This document shows positions 38,105 to 47,425 of a stretch of 64,000 bases of DNA, one piece after another. Source of the DNA: an uncultured Selenomonadales bacterium (GTDB taxonomy: Bacteria > Bacillota > Negativicutes > Selenomonadales > Selenomonadaceae); the NCBI GenBank assembly GCA_900321035.1, contig ONUH01000001.1:124001-188000 (forward strand), read 5' to 3'. Position 1 is the stretch's first letter. Each line of letters opens with the position of its first letter. The translations under genes were made by a program, and so were the position numbers. A model generated the notes under the pieces. The model was given only the letters and a program-made list of their open reading frames with translations. It ran no database searches and had not been told where the DNA came from.

Positions 38105-39589
38105 TTATTTTTTTGCAAACGCCAACACCGCGTCCCTCATCTTGTCCTTTTCGCAGCTGCCCTCATGGATTTCCTTCGCGCCTTTTAACGAAGCCAAGCC
38201 TTTCGGCGCGTTCGTGCCGCTCTTTTTTTCAAGCCGGTCCAGCAGTGCGAACGGATCGCCCGTCGCATCCTCGCCCAGCGCCTCGAGAACGCTGCCCGGA
38301 AATTTATAGGGGCTCGCAGTGGAAACGACCACCATCGGTCGCTCGTCATGGGTACGCCGCCGATACTCATTGGCGACCGCCCATGCCACCGCCGTATGCG
38401 TATCGAGAACATACTGCTCGGCCTCGAACACTTCGCGAATGGTTTCTTTCGTCTTAACGTCGTCGGCCCAGCCCGCCCAGAAATAATTCTGGAATCGCTG
38501 GATCATGCCGACGCCCGCGTCATAGCGTCCTTCCGTCGCCAAAGCTTCCATCCAGCCCCGCACGCCGCTGGGGTCGCCGGTCATGTGATAAAGCATACGC
38601 TCCACATTGCTGGACACGAGAATATCCATCGACGGCGAGATCGTCTTGAAGAACTCGCGGTTCTTGTCGTAGTAACCCGTTTGCAGGAAGTCCGTCAGCA
38701 CGTTGTTCTGGTTCGACGCGCAGACAAGCTTCCCTATTGGAAGCCCCATCTGCCGCGCGTAGAAGCCCGCGAGAATATTGCCGAAGTTTCCCGTCGGCAC
38801 CGTGAAATTGACGGGATCGCCGTTCTTGATCGTCCCTGCCTTCACAAGGTCGGCATACGCGCCAAAATAGTAGACGATCTGAGGCGCAAGACGCCCCCAG
38901 TTGATCGAGTTCGCCGAAGAAAGGCGCACACCTTCCCCATCAAGCTTTGCCGCAAAGGCACCGTCCCCAAAGATTTCCTTGACGCCGGTCTGCGCATCGT
39001 CGAAATTCCCCTTCACCGCCTCGACGCAGACGTTCCCGCCTTCCTGCGTGACCATCTGCAGCCGCTGCATATCGCTGACGCCGCCGTCGGGATAAAAAAC
39101 CATGATTTTCGTCTGCGGCACATCGGCAAAGCCTGCCAACGCAGCCTTGCCCGTATCTCCGGAGGTGGCGACAAGGATCAGCGTCTCCTTCGTCTCCCCC
39201 GTCTTTTGCAGCGCCTCAGACAAAAGACGCGGCAAAAGCTGGAGCGCCATGTCCTTGAACGCGCTGGTGGGGCCGTGCCAAAGCTCCAGCACCGAGAGTT
39301 CCCCCACACTTTTGACCGGAGCCACCGCCGCGTCGTCGAATTTTCCGCCGCCATAAGCGCCCTCGATTGAGCGGGCAATTTCCTCCTCCGTATAGTCGGT
39401 CAAAAACAGGCTGAGAACTTTCTTCGCCCTCTCCGCATAGGAAAGCCCCGTCAGAGATTCCAAAAAAGCAGCGTCGGCCTTTGGAATCTCCGTCGGCACG
39501 AAAAGCCCCCCGTCCTCCGCAATTCCCTGCAGGACCGCCTGCGCCGAGGAAACCTTCTCAGCCTTCCCCCGCGTGCTCACATATTCCAT
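38105..39589 (-). CDS. thrC: Threonine synthase
   Basis: This PLP enzyme (494 aa) forms threonine from O-phosphohomoserine. The PLP lysine is in WHGPTSAFKDMALQ (K112), and LVATSGDTGKAALAGF is the phosphate-binding glycine loop. The N-terminal YVSTRGKAEKVSSAQAVLQGIAEDGGLFVP is typical of the longer (about 490 aa) threonine synthase class. I prefer the ATG at 39589 since GGAAG lies 7 nt upstream; the ATG at 39595 nearly touches that SD. No homoserine kinase or dehydrogenase gene is nearby. Confidence 0.96.
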   Translation of the reverse strand: MEYVSTRGKAEKVSSAQAVLQGIAEDGGLFVPTEIPKADAAFLESLTGLSYAERAKKVLSLFLTDYTEEEIARSIEGAYGGGKFDDAAVAPVKSVGELSVLELWHGPTSAFKDMALQLLPRLLSEALQKTGETKETLILVATSGDTGKAALAGFADVPQTKIMVFYPDGGVSDMQRLQMVTQEGGNVCVEAVKGNFDDAQTGVKEIFGDGAFAAKLDGEGVRLSSANSINWGRLAPQIVYYFGAYADLVKAGTIKNGDPVNFTVPTGNFGNILAGFYARQMGLPIGKLVCASNQNNVLTDFLQTGYYDKNREFFKTISPSMDILVSSNVERMLYHMTGDPSGVRGWMEALATEGRYDAGVGMIQRFQNYFWAGWADDVKTKETIREVFEAEQYVLDTHTAVAWAVANEYRRRTHDERPMVVVSTASPYKFPGSVLEALGEDATGDPFALLDRLEKKSGTNAPKGLASLKGAKEIHEGSCEKDKMRDAVLAFAKK

Positions 39590-39663
39590 TTCCATCTTCC
39601 TTTCTTACTCTATATCAAATGATTGTTTTCCGTTCTTCAAAGAAGTATGCTACAATAAAATAG

Positions 39664-40158
39664 CTACGCATGGCGATTCAAATTCGCCACGGCGGCATTC
39701 GCCGCGCGAATCAAATCAGCGGGCGCGAGTATTATCTGCTCCCCGCGTTTTCCCGCGCTGATTGAGATTTTCGATTGCGTTTCCGCGCTGGCGTCGAGAT
39801 AAACGGGATAGGTTTTTTTCGCGCCCAGCGGCGAGCAGCCGCCGCGCACATAACCGGTCAATCCCAGCACCTCGTTCAGATGCACCATTTCAACACGCTT
39901 GTTGCCGGAGACTGCCGCGAGTTCTTTCAAATCGAGTTCTCCGTCGCCGGGAATACACGCCATCAGCACGCCGGTCTTGTCACCGCGCGCCACCAGCGTC
40001 TTAAAAACTTTCTCGATCGGCATGCCGACCATTTCCGCAACGTGTACCGCGCTCAAGTCGTCCAAATCGACGGGATATTCCTTTAATTCATAGGAAATGC
40101 CGAGCCCGTCAAGGATACGCGCCGCGTTGGTTTTTGCGCCGTTTTTCTTTTTCGCCAT
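39664..40158 (-). CDS. ybaK: Cys-tRNA(Pro) deacylase YbaK
   Basis: The 164-residue editing protein hydrolyses cysteine mischarged on tRNA-Pro. The YbaK hallmarks are [32 protein letters not shown] (with catalytic-site lysine region) and [25 protein letters not shown]. The start codon is 80 bp from the divergent nadE start, so the spacer should hold both promoters; I could not define either with confidence. Confidence 0.94.
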   Translation of the reverse strand: MAKKKNGAKTNAARILDGLGISYELKEYPVDLDDLSAVHVAEMVGMPIEKVFKTLVARGDKTGVLMACIPGDGELDLKELAAVSGNKRVEMVHLNEVLGLTGYVRGGCSPLGAKKTYPVYLDASAETQSKISISAGKRGEQIILAPADLIRAANAAVANLNRHA

Positions 40159-40238
40159 ACCACATACTCTTTTCTATTGTCATTTCACAATATTGTATTA
40201 TATCACAAAACGATATCTTTATGAAAGAAGGCTTTGCC

Positions 40239-42143
40239 ATGCTTCGGATTGCCCTTGCCCCGATACGCGTCATTCCCGGTCATCCAGACCGCAACACGGA
40301 AACGATGCTTCGCTGCATCGCCGACGCCCGCGAACAAACCGCCAATCTCGTCATCTTTCCCGAGATGGCGATTCCCGGCTATCTTTTAGGCGATGCGTGG
40401 GAACAGACGTCGTTCCTTGAAGAATGCGAGGCATGCGGCAAAGAAATCATTGCGGCGTCGAATGGCCTCACAGTGATGTTCGGCAACGTCGCCGTCGATT
40501 GGACAAAAACGAACAACGACGGACGCGTCCGGAAATACAATGCGTTTTTTACTGCGCAGGACGGGCGACTGATTGCGCCGGAAACGACGCCCTACCCCTT
40601 CGTCGTCAAAACGCTGCTTCCTAATTACCGCGAATTCGACGACACGCGCCATTTTTTCAGCCTGCAAAAGCTGGCACGGGAGTTAGGCGTCACAACGAAG
40701 GACCTGATTTCTCCCGTGCGCTTTTCCATGCACGACAGGGAATACGCAGTCGGCTGCCTGCTTTGCGAAGACGGCTGGAGCGACGACTATGGGCTTTCGC
40801 CGGTGAAAATCCTTTGCGAAAAGGGACATCCTGACTTTTTCGTCAATATCTCCTCGTCTCCGTACACCCTCGGCAAGGACGACAAGCGGCGCCGCATCTT
40901 TTCCCGTCTCGCCGCTGAATCTGGCGCGCCGCTCCTCTATGTGAACAACGTCGGCATCCAAAACAATGGCAAGACCGTCTATACCTTTGACGGATCGAAC
41001 GCCGCCTACGACGCGCATGGAGTCCTGCGACTCTCCGGCGAACCTTATGAGGAAGCCACACAGATTTTCGACCTTGAAACGCTTTCCGAGCGAAATCCTG
41101 TTGCGATTCCCCACGAACCGGAAGCCGCGCAAATTTTCCGCGCGCTGTCCTATGGCGTGCGCCTGTTCCTCGAGACCATCGGCATGAAGCGCGTCGTCGT
41201 CGGCGCGTCCGGCGGCATAGATTCCGCCGTGGCCGCCGCGCTTTACGCGTTAGTACTGCCGCCCGAAAATCTTATGCTCGTCAATATGCCCAGCGTTTAC
41301 AACTCCGAAACGACGAAAACGCTCGCCCGCCGTCTTGCCGAAAATCTGGGATGCCGTTACGCGACGATTCCAATCCAGCAATCTGTCGAGCATACGATTC
41401 ATCAAATAGAAACGGCCACGATTGAAAATTTTTATGACGGCACGACCGACAGTCTTGCCGTTACCTCTTTCATGGCGGAAAACATACAGGCGCGCGACCG
41501 TTCCGCCCGCGTCCTTGCCGGACTGGCGGCAGCCTTCGGCGGCGGCTTTACCTGCAACGCAAATAAAGCGGAAACCGCCGTCGGCTATTCGACGTTATAC
41601 GGCGACCAAAGCGGCTTTTTCTCCGCTTTGGCAGACCTTTGGAAATATCAGGTCTACGACCTCGCCCGATATCTGAACGAATCCGTTTACAAACGGGAAG
41701 TGATCCCGCAGGAAACCATCGATATCGTACCAAGCGCCGAGCTTTCCGACCAGCAAAACGTGGACAAAGGACAAGGCGACCCGTTGCGCTACCCCTACCA
41801 CGACTATCTGTTCCGCTCCTTCGTCGAGCGCTGGCAAAAAACGACGCCGCAGGACGTCCTTGAATGGTACGCCGCAGGAACGCTGGAAAAAGAAATCGGA
41901 TGCGAGCCGGACCTCGTCGCAAAAATCTTTCCGACGCCGAAAGACTTCATCGACGACCTCGAACGCTGGTGGAACCAGTTTTCCGGCCTCGCCGTTGCGA
42001 AGCGCATCCAGGCTCCACCGATTCTCGCAATCAGCCGCCGCGCTTTTGGCTTCGACCATCGGGAATCGCAAAACGGCCCATATTACACGAAAAAATACAA
42101 AGTCCTGAAAGCAAAGCTTTTGGGTTCCCCCGACAAATGCTGA
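40239..42143 (+). CDS. nadE: Glutamine-dependent NAD+ synthetase
   Basis: The enzyme (634 aa) makes NAD+ from deamido-NAD+, ATP and glutamine-derived ammonia. The N-terminal nitrilase-fold glutaminase shows the Glu-Lys-Cys triad at E42 (FPEMAIPGY), K124 (VVKTLLPNY) and C176 (CLLCEDGW). The C-terminal synthetase has the ATP pyrophosphatase loop SGGIDSA at 324-330. ATG 40239 has AAGG 7 nt upstream and starts with LRIALAPIRV; the frame is open to 40134 but that extension overlaps the divergent ybaK and has no SD. It is one of three plus-strand genes. Confidence 0.95.
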   Translation: MLRIALAPIRVIPGHPDRNTETMLRCIADAREQTANLVIFPEMAIPGYLLGDAWEQTSFLEECEACGKEIIAASNGLTVMFGNVAVDWTKTNNDGRVRKYNAFFTAQDGRLIAPETTPYPFVVKTLLPNYREFDDTRHFFSLQKLARELGVTTKDLISPVRFSMHDREYAVGCLLCEDGWSDDYGLSPVKILCEKGHPDFFVNISSSPYTLGKDDKRRRIFSRLAAESGAPLLYVNNVGIQNNGKTVYTFDGSNAAYDAHGVLRLSGEPYEEATQIFDLETLSERNPVAIPHEPEAAQIFRALSYGVRLFLETIGMKRVVVGASGGIDSAVAAALYALVLPPENLMLVNMPSVYNSETTKTLARRLAENLGCRYATIPIQQSVEHTIHQIETATIENFYDGTTDSLAVTSFMAENIQARDRSARVLAGLAAAFGGGFTCNANKAETAVGYSTLYGDQSGFFSALADLWKYQVYDLARYLNESVYKREVIPQETIDIVPSAELSDQQNVDKGQGDPLRYPYHDYLFRSFVERWQKTTPQDVLEWYAAGTLEKEIGCEPDLVAKIFPTPKDFIDDLERWWNQFSGLAVAKRIQAPPILAISRRAFGFDHRESQNGPYYTKKYKVLKAKLLGSPDKC

Positions 42144-42270
42144 CAAAAAAGCTGATTTTTCAAACCGACGCGGCTGATCGTCGCATCCTTTACATTCCCT
42201 GCGATGTGTACTATTATTTATTGTACGTATTTATCCCGCTTTGAATTACAAAGTTTTCTTTGGAGCAGCT

Positions 42271-43893
42271 ATGAAGAAATTTGTTCTTTTCGTACTTTTG
42301 ATTGGGGGATTCTCAACGATTTGGCTGTACCTGACGGAGCGCACAGGGCTGCTTCCGCTGGCCAACGCCAACCTTGACGTGTATTTCACGGAAGACCCCA
42401 AAGGCGCCGTGACAATGCGCTGGAACCCGTTGCCCTATCCCTGCCGCTACGAAGTCGAATGCTATTTTAAAACCACCGGTCGGTTGACGAACGGCGTTCC
42501 GCAGTTGCGCCGCGTCTCCTCGAGTTCGACCAAGGAGGCGGCCTTTCAGGTCCCCCCCACTTCCGTTCCGATGTTTTATCGGGTGTCGGCTTACGGTATA
42601 TTCGGAAAGCTTACCGGTACTCTTGCGCCCGCCGTCCACCCGGCTTATGCTCAACCGTATAAACCCGATATCATTCTGAAATACCCGGAAGACGCCCCGG
42701 CCAGCGTCAAGCCCTTTTTCGCCTGGCATCCGGTTCCGGGAGCCGTCTGCTATGAAGTGGAAATCCTCTCCGCGCCGCCGGAAAAGGAAGGCGGCACCGC
42801 GCTCTCAGACAAAAATCATCTGTTCAGCACCCAACGCGTTTATACAAACGGATGGCAAGCCGACCTCACGGACTGGAAAGACCGTCGGGAGCTCTATTGG
42901 CGCGTTCGAGCCCTGACTTTGGAAAAGAAACCCATCGGGGAATTCTCCCAGGCAGAAAAAATCGTCGTCAGCGCTTCGGCTCCGATTCCCGACGCGCCGC
43001 TCGTCAATACCTTTATGCAAATGCCGGACGATTATCCGCTTTTATACCCCGTCTATCAATGGATACCAATGAACGGCGTCCTTAGGTATGAAGTCGAGCT
43101 TTTGTACTCGCCGCCAGAAGAAAAATATGAAAAAACGCCGGTTCCCGACCGCGCCTGGTATCGTATTGCCAACGACTCCTTCAGCTGCTACGACGAATAC
43201 AAGCGGGACGATCCGGGGATGTATTATTGGCGCGTTCGTGCAGTGGACGAAGGCGGAAAAACCATCGGACGTTATTCGGAGACGGCTTCGTTCTATGTAC
43301 CGGAAACGAAAGAACGTCCTTACGCGGCGGCCTTTGGCGACAGCATCACTCACGGCGGCGGCGCGATTTCTTACTCGCCCGCGAATCGAGAATATGACTA
43401 CATGACATACCTCGATTTTCCGGCGATGAATCTCGGACAGAGCGGCGACAGATCGAGAGAAACGGCTCTTCGTTTTGAAGAAGACGTTCTCCCTTATCAT
43501 CCGTATAACCTGATCGTTATGACAGGCTCCAACGACTTGCGTTCCGACCGTCCGGCGGAGGAAATCATCAGCGATCTGGCGGCGATTCGGGATAAATGTA
43601 TCGCCAACGACATCCGCCCGATTTTCCTGACGCTGATGCCCATCCACCCGCAAAACATCTATACGGCATTCCATACGGAAACGAGCGATGGCTGGCGCCC
43701 CAAGCTCGCAAAGATCAACGCTTTTATCCGACAGCAGGAATATTACGTTGATTTGGAGCCGTATTTTTACGACAATACGAAGACGAAGCTTGACGAGACG
43801 CTCGCCATCGACGGCCTGCATCCCGACATTTACGGCAAAATGCTGATGGCGGAGCTGATCAACGAACACCGCGACCTGTTCCGTCAGCCGTAA
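42271..43893 (+). CDS. Membrane-anchored SGNH/GDSL hydrolase with fibronectin-like repeats
   Basis: The 540-residue product starts with an uncleaved-looking signal anchor (about 4-22). Three FN3-like modules follow, each with a W-x-P...Y-E-V-E pattern (MRWNPLPYPCRYEVE, FAWHPVPGAVCYEVE, YQWIPMNGVLRYEVE) and a later RVRA strand in the second and third. The C-terminal SGNH hydrolase (about 350-535) shows block I GDSITHG (S358), LGQSGD (block II Gly), GSND (block III) and DGLHP with catalytic Asp514 and His517. It likely deacylates an extracytoplasmic glycan or lipid; the substrate is unknown. ATG 42271 has GGAG upstream; it follows nadE by 127 nt. Confidence 0.85.
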   Translation: MKKFVLFVLLIGGFSTIWLYLTERTGLLPLANANLDVYFTEDPKGAVTMRWNPLPYPCRYEVECYFKTTGRLTNGVPQLRRVSSSSTKEAAFQVPPTSVPMFYRVSAYGIFGKLTGTLAPAVHPAYAQPYKPDIILKYPEDAPASVKPFFAWHPVPGAVCYEVEILSAPPEKEGGTALSDKNHLFSTQRVYTNGWQADLTDWKDRRELYWRVRALTLEKKPIGEFSQAEKIVVSASAPIPDAPLVNTFMQMPDDYPLLYPVYQWIPMNGVLRYEVELLYSPPEEKYEKTPVPDRAWYRIANDSFSCYDEYKRDDPGMYYWRVRAVDEGGKTIGRYSETASFYVPETKERPYAAAFGDSITHGGGAISYSPANREYDYMTYLDFPAMNLGQSGDRSRETALRFEEDVLPYHPYNLIVMTGSNDLRSDRPAEEIISDLAAIRDKCIANDIRPIFLTLMPIHPQNIYTAFHTETSDGWRPKLAKINAFIRQQEYYVDLEPYFYDNTKTKLDETLAIDGLHPDIYGKMLMAELINEHRDLFRQP

Positions 43894-43947
43894 AGGAAAA
43901 GCCGGACAATCCTCTCCCAAAGCTCGGAAGCATTTTGCGGAAAAAGC

Positions 43948-43976
43948 TTGCAATCGTCGCACTGCTGTGATAAGAT
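43948..43976 (+). promoter_or_regulatory. Promoter of rpmB
   Basis: TTGCAA (-35) and TAAGAT (-10), 17 bp apart, on the plus strand, with the -10 about 52 bp upstream of the rpmB ATG, after the SGNH-hydrolase stop. Confidence 0.7.
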
Positions 43977-44028
43977 AGCTGTGTTATTTTGAAAGTAATT
44001 CATCTGCGTGCAAGGAGGTGTATCATAG

Positions 44029-44220
44029 ATGGCACATGTTTGTGAGATTTGCAACAAGGGGCCGATGAGCGGCATGAATGTCAGCCATTCCCACTTGAAG
44101 ACGAAGCGTCGCTGGTATCCGAACATCCAGCGCGTACGCGCCATTGTGGACGGCGAGGTGAAGCGCGTCAATGTCTGCACGCGTTGCCTGCGCTCCGGGA
44201 AAGTCCAGCGCGCCATTTAA
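44029..44220 (+). CDS. rpmB: Ribosomal protein L28
   Basis: L28 (63 aa) is a 50S protein. It starts MAHVCEICNKGPMSGMNVSH and ends with CTRCLRSGKVQRAI; the two C-x2-C pairs indicate the zinc-binding form. The SD AAGGAGGTG is 10 nt upstream. It is a monocistronic gene with its own promoter and a strong shared terminator; rpmG, its common partner elsewhere, is not adjacent. Confidence 0.96.
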   Translation: MAHVCEICNKGPMSGMNVSHSHLKTKRRWYPNIQRVRAIVDGEVKRVNVCTRCLRSGKVQRAI

Positions 44221-44238
44221 TTCGTATATTTAGAAGCT

Positions 44239-44284
44239 AAAAATAAGCGTCGTGAAGATCACTTACTTCACGACGCTTATTTTT
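44239..44284. terminator. Bidirectional terminator between rpmB and the preA-like gene
   Basis: AAAAATAAGCGTCGTGAAG (44239-44257) and its exact reverse complement (44266-44284) form a 19-bp stem with an 8-nt loop. The A/T ends give a T-run for both the plus-strand rpmB and the minus-strand preA-like transcript, which converge here. Confidence 0.93.
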
Positions 44285-44301
44285 ATTCCCAAATCTCTAT
44301 A

Positions 44302-45819
44302 TCACTTTTGCCCCTCAATCACTTTCGCCACACGTTTTCCCGACGAAAGGATCGCCCCGGTCGGACAAACCAAAATGCAGAGATGACAGCCGACGCATTT
44401 TTTCGGGGCAAGCATCGGATTCCGCTTCCCATCCAAACGGATTGCCTGATGCCCGCCGTCTGCGCAGGAAATTTCACACCGCCCGCAGCCGATACAGGCC
44501 TTTCGATCAAATTTCGGATAGACGATCGTGTCCCGCTCCAGCGCGTCCGTCGATTCGCTGACGAATTCCAGTCCCTCGCCGACGATTTCCCGCACGTTTT
44601 TGATTCCCTTTTCCTTCAGATAATAATTCAGCCCCGATTTCAGATCGTCGATAATCCGATATCCGTACTGCATCACCGCCGTGGTAATCTGTATGGATTG
44701 GGCTCCCATCAAAAGGAACTCCAGCGCGTCCACCCATGTCTCCACTCCACCCATGCCGCTGATATACATGCCGGACAGCGCAGGATTGCGCCCCATTTCG
44801 GAGATAAACCGCAGCGCGATTGGGCGGACAACATTGCCGCTGTACCCGCCCACGGCGGACATGCCATGCACCGCCGGAGAGGAAATATAGGTATGCGGAT
44901 TGATTTCCATGACGCTCTTGATTGTATTGATGGCGGAGACGCCGCTCGCACCGCCGCGCATTGCCGCCTCCGCAGCCGGGCTCATGGCATCCACGTTCGG
45001 CGTCAGCTTTGCCAGGATCGGAATCTTCGCACCGCGACGCGCCGCGGCGGTGAATCGCTCCACAAGCTCGGGATTCTGGCCGATGGCCGAGCCCAACACC
45101 TCGTCCATCATATTCGGGCAGGAAAAATTTAGCTCGATGACGTCAGCGCCGTTTTCCTCGCACTGCCGCGCCAAATCCTCCCATTCCGGATCATCCCGCC
45201 CCATCAATGAGGCGACGATCACCTTGTTCGGGTACGCCTTTTTCAGCCTGCGAAACGTCGCCAGATTCTCCGACACGCTGTGAACCGAAAGCTGCTCAAT
45301 GTTCTTGAAGCCGATAATCGCGCCGCCTTCGCCCTTGATGGCGGAATAGCGCGGCGACGCTTCATGAATCTCGAATGCGCAGATTGTCTTGAACGTTGCG
45401 CCCGCCCAACCCGCTTCAAAGGCTCTCACACACTTATCGTAAGTGCTGGCAACCACGGAAGACGACAGCAAAAACGGGTTTTCCAACCGGACGCCGCAAA
45501 TATCGGTTTCCAGCGCAGTCTCATCCTCGAGCAGTACCGGATCGAGGCAGGGCTTCACTTCTTCCGCCAGTTTCGAGATCAACCGCCGGATCGGCACCTT
45601 TTCCTCCTTCACGCAGGCGCGTTGGCAAGGCGCATCACAACCGGCGCAGGGATTTCCTTCGGGGAGCGAGGCGGCGGCAAACGATTCATTGTCAAGCCAA
45701 GTGCTCCGCAAGAGCCTGGCTGGTTCGATGCCCCGAGGACAAGCCGCATCGCAGGGCGCATCCCCGCAAAGAACGCATCCATACAGATCCTGGCGCCGAA
45801 TCATTTTGCGCAATTTCAT
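44302..45819 (-). CDS. preA: PreA-like dihydropyrimidine dehydrogenase subunit with extra N-terminal Fe-S motifs
   Basis: The 505-residue protein has a TIM-barrel FMN domain of the dihydroorotate/dihydropyrimidine dehydrogenase family (about 105-425; LENPFLLSSSVVASTYDKC, IELNFSCPNMMDEV with the active-site cysteine) and a C-terminal pair of [4Fe-4S] motifs (CIGCGRCEISC and CVGCHLCILVCP). Unusually, residues 15-69 add two more cysteine sets (C15, C18, C23, C27 and C58, C61, C65, C69) like the Fe-S module normally found on the PreT/GltD partner subunit. ATG 45819 has a perfect AGGAGG 7 nt upstream. No preT neighbour is present, so the electron partner and true substrate (uracil/thymine or other) are uncertain. 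Confidence 0.83.
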   Translation of the reverse strand: MKLRKMIRRQDLYGCVLCGDAPCDAACPRGIEPARLLRSTWLDNESFAAASLPEGNPCAGCDAPCQRACVKEEKVPIRRLISKLAEEVKPCLDPVLLEDETALETDICGVRLENPFLLSSSVVASTYDKCVRAFEAGWAGATFKTICAFEIHEASPRYSAIKGEGGAIIGFKNIEQLSVHSVSENLATFRRLKKAYPNKVIVASLMGRDDPEWEDLARQCEENGADVIELNFSCPNMMDEVLGSAIGQNPELVERFTAAARRGAKIPILAKLTPNVDAMSPAAEAAMRGGASGVSAINTIKSVMEINPHTYISSPAVHGMSAVGGYSGNVVRPIALRFISEMGRNPALSGMYISGMGGVETWVDALEFLLMGAQSIQITTAVMQYGYRIIDDLKSGLNYYLKEKGIKNVREIVGEGLEFVSESTDALERDTIVYPKFDRKACIGCGRCEISCADGGHQAIRLDGKRNPMLAPKKCVGCHLCILVCPTGAILSSGKRVAKVIEGQK

Positions 45820-45862
45820 ACAAAAACCTCCTACGAAAACGCAAACCAATCCATACATTCCC

Positions 45863-45891
45863 AGTATGAAGTATAAAGTTTATCTTGGCAA
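45863..45891 (-). promoter_or_regulatory. Probable promoter of the preA-like gene
   Basis: TTGCCA and CATACT are 17 bp apart on the minus strand; the -10 is about 45 bp upstream of the ATG and just after the hslO terminator. The -10 is weak. Confidence 0.5.
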
Positions 45892-45903
45892 GCGTTAAAT
45901 CCA

Positions 45904-45953
45904 TAAAAAAACGTCGACGACGATTCGGAGCTTTGAACCGTCGTCGGCGTTTC
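45904..45953 (-). terminator. Intrinsic terminator after hslO
   Basis: On the minus strand AACGCCGACGACGGTTC pairs with GAATCGTCGTCGACGTT and is followed by TTTTT. It lies 11 bp past the hslO stop and ends the rib-yfcE-hslO operon. Confidence 0.87.
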
Positions 45954-45963
45954 TGTCCTGCCG

Positions 45964-46845
45964 TTATCCTTTTATATTTTCCGTTGCCGCTTGTCGTATC
46001 GCCAGCAATTCTTCTTTCGTGAAATGATATTTTTCCCCGCAGAAATCGCAGCAAACTTCCGCCTGCCCATCCTCGACAAGCTGCGCCAGTTCTTCATCGC
46101 GAAGCGTCGATAGGATTTCCTCAGTGCGGCTGCGCGAGCATTGACAACGAAAGGCAAGCTCTGTTTCCGAAAGGATATGGACGTTTGAAAAGCCGCGCAT
46201 AATTTCGGAAATCGTTTCCGACGCGGAAAGACCGTCTTTGACCATCGCGGACACAGGCCGAAGCGTCGCGATGGTTTGTTCAAGCCGCGACAAGGTTTCT
46301 TCCGAAGCGTCCGGAAGCGGTTGTATGATAAAACCGCCCGCCGCCTCCGTTTTACCGGCCCTGCCGACAAGTACGCCGAGCCCGACGCTGGACGGCGTTT
46401 GCTCCGACTGAAACAGATAGCGCGTCAAATCTTCGGCAATCTCGCCGGAAAAAATCTCACAGGTTCCCGTGACCGGCTCCTTGAGACCCGTAAATCGTGT
46501 GATAGAAAGCAAACCACGCCCGACGCCCTGCCCAACGGATAATTTTCCGTTCGTCAACGGCAGCTCGACTTCGGGATGCGCGACATATCCCCGCACTGCG
46601 CCGTCGGCGGAAGCATCCGCTACGATCTGCCCCAAGGGGCCGTCGCCTTGGAATTTCACCGTCAGGCATTCGCGGTTTTTCAAATTGGCCGCCATCAAAA
46701 GCGCCCCCGTCATGACGCGCCCCAACGCCGCCGTGGCCAGTACGCCGCAGGAATGTCTATTCGCCGCTTCCCGCGTCAATTCCGTTGTCACCGCCGCATA
46801 AACGCGAACGTCCTCTGCAGTCGCTTTGCACAAACAATCCATCAT
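45964..46845 (-). CDS. hslO: Redox-regulated chaperone Hsp33
   Basis: Hsp33 (293 aa) is a holdase activated by oxidation of its zinc cysteines. The substrate-binding domain starts CKATAEDVRVYAAVTTELTREA and includes GRGLLSITRFTGLKEPVTG; the C-terminal switch has C-Q-C (FRCQCSRSR) and C-x2-C (CCDFCGEKYHF). The ATG at 46845 follows GGAG by 7 nt and lies 4 nt after the yfcE stop; a second ATG comes directly after it. An extended open frame into yfcE is not Hsp33-like. It is the last gene of the rib operon. Confidence 0.95.
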   Translation of the reverse strand: MMDCLCKATAEDVRVYAAVTTELTREAANRHSCGVLATAALGRVMTGALLMAANLKNRECLTVKFQGDGPLGQIVADASADGAVRGYVAHPEVELPLTNGKLSVGQGVGRGLLSITRFTGLKEPVTGTCEIFSGEIAEDLTRYLFQSEQTPSSVGLGVLVGRAGKTEAAGGFIIQPLPDASEETLSRLEQTIATLRPVSAMVKDGLSASETISEIMRGFSNVHILSETELAFRCQCSRSRTEEILSTLRDEELAQLVEDGQAEVCCDFCGEKYHFTKEELLAIRQAATENIKG

Positions 46846-46849
46846 ATAA

Positions 46850-47410
46850 TTACTCCAGCGAAAGACTGTCCAAGATTTCACCGGTATACAAATCGCGGAC
46901 GGAGATTTGTTTCTCATCCATCAACGCAACAGTCGATCGACCGTCCTCCCGTTTAGAGAGGGCCGGCGATCCGGGATTCAAGAAAATCGTCCTGCCAATG
47001 CGCTGCAACAGAGAAACATGCGTATGACCGCTGATAAAGATGTCGGCCTTGCACCGAGCGGCCATCTCGGCTTTTTCTTCCTGCGTCTCCGTAAAATGTC
47101 CGTGCGTAATCACTATCCGTTTTCCGTTGACAAAGGCAAAGGCATACGGAGAAGCCAGGGGCATACTGAGCACCGCCGCGTCCACTTCGGAATCGCAGTT
47201 TCCCCGCGACGCGATAATCGGCACCGGGCACTGCGCTATCGCTTCAACGAGCTTCGGCGGGCTATAGCTGTCCGCCATACGGTTTCTGGGGCCGTGATAC
47301 AACACGTCCCCGGCATGAAAAATCAAATCGGTCTCACTGAAGAATTTTTCAAAAGCCATGCGCCAGCATTCCACCGAACCGTGGGTATCGCTGATAATCC
47401 CGATTTTCAT
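46850..47410 (-). CDS. yfcE: YfcE-type metallophosphodiesterase
   Basis: The 186-residue protein belongs to the calcineurin-like MJ0936/YfcE family. Metal ligands are visible: D8 and H10 (SDTHG), GD in HAGDVLYHG, GNCD, the GH of ITHGHF, and GHTH in FISGHTHVSLL. Such enzymes cleave phosphodiesters in vitro; a biological substrate is not established. It lies 15 nt after ribH and 4 nt before hslO, so it is expressed with the riboflavin genes. Confidence 0.92.
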   Translation of the reverse strand: MKIGIISDTHGSVECWRMAFEKFFSETDLIFHAGDVLYHGPRNRMADSYSPPKLVEAIAQCPVPIIASRGNCDSEVDAAVLSMPLASPYAFAFVNGKRIVITHGHFTETQEEKAEMAARCKADIFISGHTHVSLLQRIGRTIFLNPGSPALSKREDGRSTVALMDEKQISVRDLYTGEILDSLSLE

Positions 47411-47425
47411 GGAACCGTTTCCCCC

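Noticed and set aside
40159..40238. Divergent promoter pair between ybaK and nadE
   Set aside because: The spacer is AT-rich with a CAATATTG palindrome and a TATTAT, but no -35 at acceptable spacing could be assigned, so no promoter is annotated.
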